Source: an uncultured Sulfitobacter sp.
GTDB lineage: Bacteria > Pseudomonadota > Alphaproteobacteria > Rhodobacterales > Rhodobacteraceae
NCBI GenBank assembly: GCA_937928635.1
Contig: CALFWM010000053.1
Coordinates: forward strand, 1-64,000
Direction: 5' to 3'
DNA length: 64,000 bases
The translations under genes and the position numbers were made by a program. Below, one piece after another: positions 26,057 to 33,201 of the stretch (its first letter is position 1; each line of letters begins with the position of its first letter). Below the pieces are notes generated by a model. The model was given only the letters and a program-made list of their open reading frames with translations. It did not search any database and was not told the DNA's origin.

Positions 26057-26884
26057 ATGTCAGCCAAATATTATGCACCCCATGGGGGCCATCCCGGTCA
26101 GGACCAGTTGCTGACCGACCGCGCGGTTTTCACAGAGGCCTATGCCGTGATCCCGCGCGGGACGATGCGCGACATCACCACCAGTTTTTTGCCGTTTTGG
26201 GAGCGCACACGCCTTTGGGTGATTTCGCGCCCGTTGAGTGGTTTTGCAGAAACGTTTTCGCAGTACATCATGGAAGTCAGCAGTGGCGGCGGGTCAGACC
26301 GACCGGAGACTGATCCAGAAGCAGAAGGCGTGTTGTTTGTGGTTGAGGGTGCCGCGACATTGGTTGTGAACGGGGCCGAACATGTGCTGGCCCCCGGCGG
26401 CTATGCCTATTTGCCCCCCGCAAGCGATTGGACGTTGCACAATCACGGTGATGAGACCTTACGGTTTCACTGGGTGCGCAAGGCCTATGAACGGGTAGAG
26501 GGCTTAGATATGCCCGAAGTCATTATCACTAACGAACAGGATGTCGCCGCAACTGTCATGTCAGACACAGACGGCAAATGGGCCACGACGCGCTTTGTCG
26601 CGCCAGACGATCTGCGTCACGACATGCATGTGAACATCGTCACCTTTGAGCCGGGTGCCGTGATCCCGTTCCTGGAGACCCATGTGATGGAGCACGGGTT
26701 ATATGTGCTGGAGGGTAAGGCGGTTTATAAGCTCAACAGGGATTGGGTGGAGGTCGAGGCAGGTGATCACATGTGGCTGCGCGCGTTTTGCCCGCAGGCC
26801 TGTTACGCGGGGGGGCCGGGAAAATTCCGCTATCTGCTTTATAAAGACGTGAACCGGCATATGGCGCTGCGGCCGTTTCGGTAA
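26057..26884 (+). CDS. allE: (S)-ureidoglycine aminohydrolase, bicupin
   Basis: A 275-aa bicupin of the UGHY type that converts (S)-ureidoglycine to (S)-ureidoglycolate and ammonia. Two cupin barrels are visible: the first around residues 70-145 (EGVLFVVEGAATLVVNG), the second around 180-265, with the Mn-site segment ETHVMEHGLYVLEGKAVY. Start at 26057 has GAGGA six bases upstream. Its product is the substrate of the ureidoglycolate lyase at 28453. It is separated from the convergent permease gene by a strong terminator. Confidence 0.92.
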   Translation: MSAKYYAPHGGHPGQDQLLTDRAVFTEAYAVIPRGTMRDITTSFLPFWERTRLWVISRPLSGFAETFSQYIMEVSSGGGSDRPETDPEAEGVLFVVEGAATLVVNGAEHVLAPGGYAYLPPASDWTLHNHGDETLRFHWVRKAYERVEGLDMPEVIITNEQDVAATVMSDTDGKWATTRFVAPDDLRHDMHVNIVTFEPGAVIPFLETHVMEHGLYVLEGKAVYKLNRDWVEVEAGDHMWLRAFCPQACYAGGPGKFRYLLYKDVNRHMALRPFR

Positions 26885-26907
26885 GACTGCTTCTATAGTA
26901 CGACGCA

Positions 26908-26941
26908 AAAGGGCGCTCCGATTACGGAGCGCCCTTTGTTG
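26908..26941. terminator. Bidirectional hairpin terminator between allE and the purine permease gene
   Basis: A perfect 13-bp stem (AAAGGGCGCTCCG and complement, loop ATTA) with A- and T-rich flanks, between the convergent genes ending at 26884 and 26956. Confidence 0.9.
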
Positions 26942-26955
26942 TTTTATCTGACCAG

Positions 26956-28401
26956 CTAGTCATCAGAGGGCAGCGACCCCGCACCATGGCCCGCCATACC
27001 ACCAGAGACTTCCTCGGTGGACTCGTCAGACAGGTCTTCTGGCAAGATCAGGTTCAGCACAATCGCGATCAGCGCCGCGGGCAACAGGCCAGAGGTCATC
27101 AGGATGCGCAGGGTGTCTGGCAGGTATTGCACGGCTTTGGGGTCAAGTTGCAGACCCAGACCGATGGACAGGGAGATCGCAAAGATCACCATGTTGCGCC
27201 GGTTCCAGTTCACGTCAGACAGCATGGAGACCCCCGCCGCAACCACCATGCCGAACATGACGATCACACCGCCGCCCAGCACTTCGATGGGGATGGTGCG
27301 GATCACGGCACCAACCTTGGGGACCAGCCCACACAGGATCAGGAACAGCGCACCGATGGTTACCACATGACGGCTCATCACGCCGGTCATGGCGATCAGG
27401 CCCACGTTCTGGCTGAACGAGGTGTTTGGGAAACCGCCAAACACGCCCGCCACCGCAGAACCCAGACCGTCCGCGTAGGTCGCGCCAGAGATTTCCTTGT
27501 CTGTGGCTTCACGACCGGCACCGCCTTTGGTGATGCCAGACACATCGCCCACTGTTTCCACGGCGGAAACAAACGCCATCAGGCAGAACCCGATCACGGG
27601 GGCGAGGCTGAACTCAAACCCGTATTTGAAGAATTCTGGCAGGGCGACCGTGGCGGCCCGGCCCACGTTTGCAGCGATACCAAAGTCACCGCCAAAGCTG
27701 ATCATGCCAATCATCAGCGCATAAAGGTAACCCACGATGATACCAATCACGACAGCCGAAACGGCCAGCATGCCACGGGCGTAAAACTTGAGACCCAATG
27801 TCACAAAGATCACCACCAGCGCCGCTGACCAGTTCAGCAGCGAGCCATATTCGGGATCATTGATTTTGGGGATGCCACCGGCGGCGTATTGAATGCCGAC
27901 CTTGACCAGTGCAAGACCGATCATTGTCACCACAAGGCCCGTGACCAATGGGGGTAGGGCAAAGCGGATTTTGCCAATGAAGGTTGCGATAAAGCAGTGG
28001 AACAAACCCCCGATGATCACGCCACCAAACAGGGCGGGCATGGCTTCTACCCCTTTGCCAGCGACCAGTGGGATCATAATCGGAATAAAGGCAAAGCTGG
28101 TGCCTTGCACGATAGGCAAACGTGCGCCTACGGGGCCAAACCCGATGGTTTGAAACAGCGTGGCGATGCCTGCAAACAGCATCGACATCTGGATCAGATA
28201 GGTCATGTCAGGAAAGCCCTGCGCCCCTGCATCAGAGCCAAAGCCAAACCCGGCAGCACCCGCAATGATAATTGCCGGGGTCACGTTTGATACGAACATC
28301 GCCAGCACATGCTGAATGCCAAGGGGCACGGCACGATGCAGTGCAGGTGTGTAGTTTGGGTCCCGCAGCTGTGCCGGGGTCCCGATAGAAGTGTCAGTCA
28401 T
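26956..28401 (-). CDS. Xanthine/urate permease (NCS2/NAT family)
   Basis: A 481-aa inner-membrane nucleobase:cation symporter with about 14 helices. The NAT signature QNVGLIAMTG, the TM1 Gln-His pair (Gln30-His31) and VQGTSFAF at about 98-105 are present, placing it with xanthine/urate rather than uracil carriers, though NAT specificity is hard to call by eye. It lies in the urate island, next to allA and the PuuE-UraD gene on the same strand. Its leader contains alternative CTGAC/GTCAG pairings that could control expression. Confidence 0.9.
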   Translation of the reverse strand: MTDTSIGTPAQLRDPNYTPALHRAVPLGIQHVLAMFVSNVTPAIIIAGAAGFGFGSDAGAQGFPDMTYLIQMSMLFAGIATLFQTIGFGPVGARLPIVQGTSFAFIPIMIPLVAGKGVEAMPALFGGVIIGGLFHCFIATFIGKIRFALPPLVTGLVVTMIGLALVKVGIQYAAGGIPKINDPEYGSLLNWSAALVVIFVTLGLKFYARGMLAVSAVVIGIIVGYLYALMIGMISFGGDFGIAANVGRAATVALPEFFKYGFEFSLAPVIGFCLMAFVSAVETVGDVSGITKGGAGREATDKEISGATYADGLGSAVAGVFGGFPNTSFSQNVGLIAMTGVMSRHVVTIGALFLILCGLVPKVGAVIRTIPIEVLGGGVIVMFGMVVAAGVSMLSDVNWNRRNMVIFAISLSIGLGLQLDPKAVQYLPDTLRILMTSGLLPAALIAIVLNLILPEDLSDESTEEVSGGMAGHGAGSLPSDD

Positions 28402-28448
28402 TTTTGTCGTCCCTATTGTCAGTCTTTTTCGCTGACCTTTTTGGTCAG
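28393..28448 (-). promoter_or_regulatory. Candidate structured leader of the purine permease mRNA
   Basis: On the minus strand, GGTCAG (28432-28437) can pair with upstream CTGACC (28443-28448, 5-nt loop) or with downstream CTGAC (28418-28422). A third CTGAC (28393-28397) overlaps codons 2-3. The ribosome binding site AGGGACG lies between the second and third copies. Mutually exclusive stems next to a start codon suggest an attenuator or riboswitch. I cannot confirm a match to the known xanthine-sensing NMT1 RNA. Confidence 0.4.
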
Positions 28449-28452
28449 TCCT

Positions 28453-28947
28453 TCAGTTTTGGTTGTCGGTGATGGTGTACGGCACTGTGAACCAGTGCTC
28501 TTCTAGGTTGTCGCCCGCACCGATACGGTCGATGACGGTAAAAAGGCCCGGTGCGGCAAGGGGTGTCAAAACGCCGTGCCATGTGCCTCGATGAAAGTTG
28601 ATTGCCTGACCCGGCGCGGTCAAAAATGCCTTTGGGTTGATGGGGGTGCCGCCGTTGTCCGGGGCGACCACCACCAGAAAGGGGTCAGCAGACATTGGCA
28701 CAAAACACTGGCTGCCTTCCGTGTGCCGCTCCATCATATCGAGTGTCAGGGGCAGCGCGCGTGCCTCGCTTTTAAAGATGCTGATACCCGCCTTGCCGTT
28801 GGCAAAATCCAGCAGCGCGCGGTTGTGATAGCGCGCGCATTTGCCCTGATTGATGATCTTGTCGGGGGTGCCGGTGGCCTCCAGCACATCGCCAAAATCC
28901 GCAAATTCCGTTGCGGTCAAAGGCTGGATATTGATGACAGGGCTCAT
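28453..28947 (-). CDS. allA: Ureidoglycolate lyase
   Basis: A 164-aa cupin-fold enzyme that splits (S)-ureidoglycolate into glyoxylate and urea. The family features NFHRGTWHGVLTPL and VDRIGAG-like C-terminal region (here TVIDRIGAGDNLEEHWF) are visible, as is the Glu/His-rich core (MERHTEGSQCFVPM). The ATG overlaps the stop of the PuuE-UraD gene (4 bp), so the two are coupled. It finishes the urate pathway after AllE. Confidence 0.94.
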   Translation of the reverse strand: MSPVINIQPLTATEFADFGDVLEATGTPDKIINQGKCARYHNRALLDFANGKAGISIFKSEARALPLTLDMMERHTEGSQCFVPMSADPFLVVVAPDNGGTPINPKAFLTAPGQAINFHRGTWHGVLTPLAAPGLFTVIDRIGAGDNLEEHWFTVPYTITDNQN

Positions 28948-30356
28948 GTCGTGAATTTCTCGATCAGGCGCAGTTCAGCGATACGTTCAACCTGTTTGCA
29001 GGCCTCTGCAAATTCCGTGTCACGGTCATGGTTCACGCGCCGTTGAAAGGCCGCCATGATGCTGGATTTGGTGTTGTCCCGCACCGCGATGATGAAGGGA
29101 AAGCCAAATTTGGCGGTGTAGGCATCGTTGAGCTCCGTAAAGGTGGCGCGTTCTGCATCTGTCAGCGCGTCCAATCCGACGGAGGCTTGTTCGGCGGTTG
29201 ATTCAGCTGTCAGGCGTTTGGCCGCAGCCAGTTTGCCGGCCAGATCAGGGTGCGCTTTCAGGACGGCAAGGCGTTGATCCGCATCGGCATTGCGGAACAC
29301 CCGGGCCAGCAGGCTATGCACCCCTTGGGCGCAATCATGGGTGGGGCCACATTCAAGCGCATGTGCCGCCTCGGCAATCCACGGGCTGTGTTCAAATATC
29401 CCGCCGTACTGCGTGACAAATGTATCCCGGTCTATCTCTGAGGGGCGTGCCTGCCGAGGGGTCGGATATTGCGCCGCCCAGTGTTTGGCAATCTGCAACC
29501 GGGTGGCAAACCAGACCCCGTCGTGAGATTTGAAATGTTCCAAGGCGCGGCGCAGGGCAGCGGCGCGGCCCGGGCGGCCAATCAGACGGCAGTGCAGGCC
29601 AACCGACAGGATCTTTGGCGCGCCATCGCAGCCTTCTTCGTAAAGGTAGTCAAAGCTGTCTTTGAGGTAGCTCTCAAACTGATCACCGTTGGTGTACCCG
29701 GCCTGAATGGCAAAGCGCATGTCATTGCAATCCATCGTATAGGGCACGATCAGTTGGTCGTTTTCCCCAAAGGTCATCCAGTAGGGCAGGTCATCCGCGT
29801 AGCTGTCCGCGACATAGGCAAACTGCCCGGTTTCGGCGGCCAGCCGCACCGTATTGTTAGAACAGCGACCGGTGTACCAGCCGCGCGGGGGCTGGCCGGT
29901 TACTTCGGTGTGCAGGCGAATGGCCTCAGCGATCTGGGCGCGCTCTTCGTCCTCGGGCATGTCCTTGTGTTCAACCCATTTCAACCCATGGCTGGCGATC
30001 TCCCAACCCACATTTTTCATCGCGGCCACTTGCTGGGGCGCACGGGCCAGGGCGGTTGCAACGCCGTAAACGGTGATCGGTAGATCAGAGAGCATGCGAT
30101 GCACGCGCCAAAACCCCGCCCGCGCGCCGTATTCGTAAAGCGATTCCATGTTCCAATGGCGCTGATCCGGCCAGGGCGCGGCACCGGTGATTTCAGACAA
30201 AAACGCCTCTGATGCGGCATCACCATGCAGGATGTTGTTTTCGCCGCCTTCCTCATAATTCAGGACGATTTGAACAGCAATTTTTGCCCCATTGGGCCAG
30301 TTGGCCGCAGGGGGATGTGCGCCATAACCGGTCATGTCGCGGGGGTATCTGTTCAC
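28944..30356 (-). CDS. PuuE-type allantoinase fused to OHCU decarboxylase (UraD)
   Basis: A 470-aa fusion of two urate-pathway enzymes. Residues 1 to about 298 are a metal-independent PuuE allantoinase of the polysaccharide-deacetylase fold (NYEEGGEN 33-40, ASHGLKW near 121-127, GWYTGRCS, HCRLIGRPGR). Residues about 305-465 are UraD, with YGGIFEHSPWIAE, AHPDLAGKLA and FGFPFIIAVR. UraD makes S-allantoin from OHCU and PuuE opens its ring, so consecutive steps are joined. GTG at 30356 is chosen because GGAGAG lies seven bases upstream; an ATG at 30413 would add 19 atypical residues. Confidence 0.93.
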   Translation of the reverse strand: MNRYPRDMTGYGAHPPAANWPNGAKIAVQIVLNYEEGGENNILHGDAASEAFLSEITGAAPWPDQRHWNMESLYEYGARAGFWRVHRMLSDLPITVYGVATALARAPQQVAAMKNVGWEIASHGLKWVEHKDMPEDEERAQIAEAIRLHTEVTGQPPRGWYTGRCSNNTVRLAAETGQFAYVADSYADDLPYWMTFGENDQLIVPYTMDCNDMRFAIQAGYTNGDQFESYLKDSFDYLYEEGCDGAPKILSVGLHCRLIGRPGRAAALRRALEHFKSHDGVWFATRLQIAKHWAAQYPTPRQARPSEIDRDTFVTQYGGIFEHSPWIAEAAHALECGPTHDCAQGVHSLLARVFRNADADQRLAVLKAHPDLAGKLAAAKRLTAESTAEQASVGLDALTDAERATFTELNDAYTAKFGFPFIIAVRDNTKSSIMAAFQRRVNHDRDTEFAEACKQVERIAELRLIEKFTT

Positions 30357-30400
30357 GGGTAGGCTCTCCTCATTGGGTTGCTTGTATTTCAACACAATAG

Positions 30401-30415
30401 ATTTGTTTTTCAAAT
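30401..30415. promoter_or_regulatory. LysR-type T-N11-A box in the PuuE-UraD / uraH divergent promoter
   Basis: ATTTG-TTTTT-CAAAT is a 15-bp palindrome containing the T-N11-A pattern used by LysR regulators. It lies 45 bp from the PuuE-UraD GTG and 71 bp from uraH. The adjacent LysR gene at 30852 is the likely binder. Confidence 0.5.
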
Positions 30416-30486
30416 AAATCGCGAAGGAGTCTTTAGCCCCTCAGGGTTTGCGTGCACAGGATAGAGTTGAGAAACTAGAGGAAACA

Positions 30487-30855
30487 ATGAGGAAGAGAGC
30501 TTTGTCCGGATATTTAACAACACATGTGCTCGACACAGCCCGGGGATGCCCGGCAAATGGGCTCAAGATTGAACTTTTCCGCATTGCGGGAGAAACCCGG
30601 CAGCATATCACCACAGTACAGACCAATGCGGACGGGCGCACGGATGTTCAGATTTTGCCTGCTGACGCGTTTGAGGTCGGCACCTATGAGCTGGTTTTTC
30701 ATGCTGGTGCCTATCTGGATCAATCCGGCACCCCGGTAGAAGACCCACGGTTTTTGGATGTAATCCCAATCCGGTTCGGCATGTCAGAACCGTCGCATTA
30801 TCATGTGCCGTTGTTGCTGTCGCCCTTTGGGTATTCGACCTATCGGGGCAGTTAG
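30487..30855 (+). CDS. uraH: 5-hydroxyisourate hydrolase (transthyretin-like)
   Basis: A 122-aa cytoplasmic enzyme that hydrolyses 5-hydroxyisourate to OHCU. Diagnostic residues are present: His in LTTHVLDTARGCPA, Arg in the IPIRFGM segment, and the C-terminal tetrapeptide YRGS, the hallmark that separates the enzyme from transthyretin hormone carriers. No signal peptide. The ATG at 30487 has AGAGGAAA just upstream, while the earlier in-frame start at 30448 adds 13 unrelated residues. Its stop overlaps that of the convergent LysR gene (TTAG). Confidence 0.95.
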   Translation: MRKRALSGYLTTHVLDTARGCPANGLKIELFRIAGETRQHITTVQTNADGRTDVQILPADAFEVGTYELVFHAGAYLDQSGTPVEDPRFLDVIPIRFGMSEPSHYHVPLLLSPFGYSTYRGS

Positions 30856-31772
30856 AAGTCCAATTTGCTGTCATTGATCACGGCGCTGATCCGGTGAATC
30901 ACAAAATCCATGAACAGGCGCGACTTTGGGTCCTGATGGCGGCGGTGCGTAAACAGGCAGGCCATTTGGATCGGTTCTGGGGGGGTGTTTTCTCCAACGA
31001 CAACCAGCGCGCCTGAATTCAGATGATCCGCCACTTCAAAAAGGGGTTTGAGGGTGATGCCATGCCCCGCCAGTGCCCAATCCACCAGAATGTCCCCATC
31101 ATCACATTCATAACGCCCCGCCGCGCGGAACCGTTTGGTGCCCTGGGGTGTGATCAGCGGCCATTGAAACTCCGTCGCGCCGGGAAAGCGCAGATTCAGG
31201 CATTCGTGGTGTTGATCCACGATCTCCTGACCGGAGCGCGGATGCCCCCGTTTGGCAATGTAGTCTGGCGCGGCGCAGAGCACACGCTGCACATCTGCGA
31301 TCTTTCGGATGCGCAGGGTACTATCCTCGGGCTGGCCCAGAAAAAATGCAAGGTCGAGTCCTTCGGTGGTCAGATCAACCTTTCTGTCTGTCAGGCGCAG
31401 ACGCAGGCTCACTTCCGGGTATTCGGCCAAAAACCTGGGCACCTGCGGCGCAATCAGCCGACGACCAACACCAAGAGGGGCGGCTACATACAACGATCCT
31501 TTTGGCTGATCGGTGATGTCGATGACCTGCGCCTCTGCCGCTTCGACGGATTCAAGCACCTGGCAGGCCCCGCCGTAAAATGCCTCACCCTGTTCGGTTG
31601 GGGTCAGGTTGCGGGTTGTGCGCTGGAACAGGCGCACGCCCAAGTGATCCTCAAGCTGCGAGATGCGCGATGAGGTCACCGCAGGCGATACCCGCAAATC
31701 GCGCCCGGCGGCAGACATGCTGCCCAATTCATAGACGCGGACAAAGGTACGAATGTTGTCAAAATAGGACAT
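30852..31772 (-). CDS. LysR-family regulator of urate catabolism
   Basis: A 306-aa regulator with an N-terminal winged helix-turn-helix (about 18-38, GSMSAAGRDLRVSPAVTSSRISQLE) and a periplasmic-binding-like effector domain from about 90. It is divergent from puuD and convergent with uraH, in the centre of the urate genes, so control of this island by a purine intermediate is likely but inferred. Palindromes resembling LysR sites occur at 30401-30415 and 31806-31826. Confidence 0.88.
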   Translation of the reverse strand: MSYFDNIRTFVRVYELGSMSAAGRDLRVSPAVTSSRISQLEDHLGVRLFQRTTRNLTPTEQGEAFYGGACQVLESVEAAEAQVIDITDQPKGSLYVAAPLGVGRRLIAPQVPRFLAEYPEVSLRLRLTDRKVDLTTEGLDLAFFLGQPEDSTLRIRKIADVQRVLCAAPDYIAKRGHPRSGQEIVDQHHECLNLRFPGATEFQWPLITPQGTKRFRAAGRYECDDGDILVDWALAGHGITLKPLFEVADHLNSGALVVVGENTPPEPIQMACLFTHRRHQDPKSRLFMDFVIHRISAVINDSKLDF

Positions 31773-31805
31773 TGTTCTGCTTTTTTTGATAGAGCTAAGA
31801 GACTA

Positions 31806-31826
31806 GCATTTATTCCAGACAAATGC
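31806..31826. promoter_or_regulatory. Palindrome in the LysR-puuD divergent promoter region
   Basis: GCATTT and AAATGC are perfect 6-bp arms with a 9-nt spacer, 33 bp from the LysR start and 38 bp from the puuD start. A candidate autoregulatory LysR site. Confidence 0.4.
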
Positions 31827-31864
31827 ATTCCCTCCTAGTATCAGGGCGCAGCAGGAGAGTTGTT

Positions 31865-33100
31865 ATGTTTGATTTGGCGGTGATGTGGGATTGGATCGGT
31901 TTTGCCGTGCGCTGGGTTCATGTGATCACGGCAATGGCGTGGATTGGTGCATCGTTCTTTTTCATTGCGCTAGATCTGGGGCTGAAAAAGGCACCGAACA
32001 TGCCCACCGGTGTCACGGGTGAGGAATGGCAGGTTCATGGCGGTGGGTTTTACCATATCCAAAAATACATGGTTGCGCCGGAAAATATGCCTGCACATCT
32101 GATCTGGCACAAATGGCAAAGCTATTCGACATGGCTGTCAGGGGCAGCGCTTTTGATGATCATCTATTGGGTTGGAGGAGAGCTATATCTGCTGGACCCT
32201 AACAAGGCAGATTTGTCTCTGTGGCAGGGTGTTTTGATTTCTGCCGGGTCGTTGACCATTGGCTGGATCGCCTATGATTATCTGTGCAAATCCCCCTTGG
32301 GCGAAAGCCCCACCGTGCTGATGGTGCTGTTGTTTGTGATCTTGGTGATCATGGCCTGGGGGTACAACCAGATCTTCACGGGGCGCGCCGCGCTGTTGCA
32401 TCTGGGTGCGTTCACCGCGACAATCATGACGGCGAACGTGTTTTTCATCATTATGCCAAACCAGCGCATTGTTGTGAAAGACCTGCAAGAGGGCCGCACC
32501 CCTTATCCAAAGTACAGCAAAATCGCCAAACTGCGCTCGACCCATAACAACTATCTGACGCTGCCAGTCATCTTTTTAATGCTGTCCAATCACTATCCAC
32601 TGGCCTTTGCCACGGAGTACAATTGGATCATCGCCAGCCTGATTTTCCTGACGGGTGTCACCATACGGCATTATTTCAATTCCCTGCATGCCACGGGGGC
32701 CGGGCCTCATTGGACCTGGGCGGTGACAGTGTTGCTGATGATCGTGATTGCGTGGCTTTCTACGGCGCGCAATCAGGAGACGCTGGAGGAAGCAGAGCTG
32801 CGTCCATTGACGGCCTATGAACAGAAATTCGCCTCAGCCGCAGGGTTTGAAGAGGCCTATGACATTGTGCGGGGCAATTGTTCCATGTGTCACGCGCGGG
32901 AGCCCTTTTGGGAGGGTATCCGCTGGGCCCCAAAGAACGTGATGCTGGAAACCAAGGGCGACGTGGCGCGGCATGCACAGGCGATCTATTATCAGGCCGG
33001 GGTCAGCCATGCGATGCCGCCCCCCAATGCGATTGCCACAATGAGCGCTGAAAACCGTATTGCGCTTGTTGCCTGGTACAAGGCGGCTGCTGCCAACTGA
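31865..33100 (+). CDS. puuD: Membrane urate hydroxylase PuuD with cytochrome c domain
   Basis: A 411-aa protein that oxidises urate to 5-hydroxyisourate and passes electrons to a C-terminal heme. About eight membrane helices fill residues 10-310 (RWVHVITAMAWIGASFF at the start). The cytochrome domain has Cys339-x2-Cys342-His343 (CSMCH) and a likely axial Met384 in HAMPPPN. Start at 31865 has AGGAGAG upstream. PuuD replaces soluble uricase in many bacteria. It is transcribed away from lysR and followed 101 bp later by the cyclooxygenase-like gene. Confidence 0.94.
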   Translation: MFDLAVMWDWIGFAVRWVHVITAMAWIGASFFFIALDLGLKKAPNMPTGVTGEEWQVHGGGFYHIQKYMVAPENMPAHLIWHKWQSYSTWLSGAALLMIIYWVGGELYLLDPNKADLSLWQGVLISAGSLTIGWIAYDYLCKSPLGESPTVLMVLLFVILVIMAWGYNQIFTGRAALLHLGAFTATIMTANVFFIIMPNQRIVVKDLQEGRTPYPKYSKIAKLRSTHNNYLTLPVIFLMLSNHYPLAFATEYNWIIASLIFLTGVTIRHYFNSLHATGAGPHWTWAVTVLLMIVIAWLSTARNQETLEEAELRPLTAYEQKFASAAGFEEAYDIVRGNCSMCHAREPFWEGIRWAPKNVMLETKGDVARHAQAIYYQAGVSHAMPPPNAIATMSAENRIALVAWYKAAAAN

Positions 33101-33201
33101 GATTTCTGCGCGATCCTCACCCATTCTGGTGATTGAAAAAATCCGAACCTCTCGTCAGGATTGCGCCCGTGGGGACGCTTTTTGAGCTGGGGGTATTTGA
33201 C

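Noticed and set aside
26986-27828. 280-aa plus-strand ORF opposite the purine permease
   Set aside because: It is highly His/Gln/Asp-rich, the usual shadow of a hydrophobic membrane protein on the other strand.
33133-33201. TTG-initiated N-terminal extension of the COX-like protein
   Set aside because: The extra 23 residues lack a ribosome site and family resemblance; the ATG at 33202 follows a G-rich site. It stays possible.
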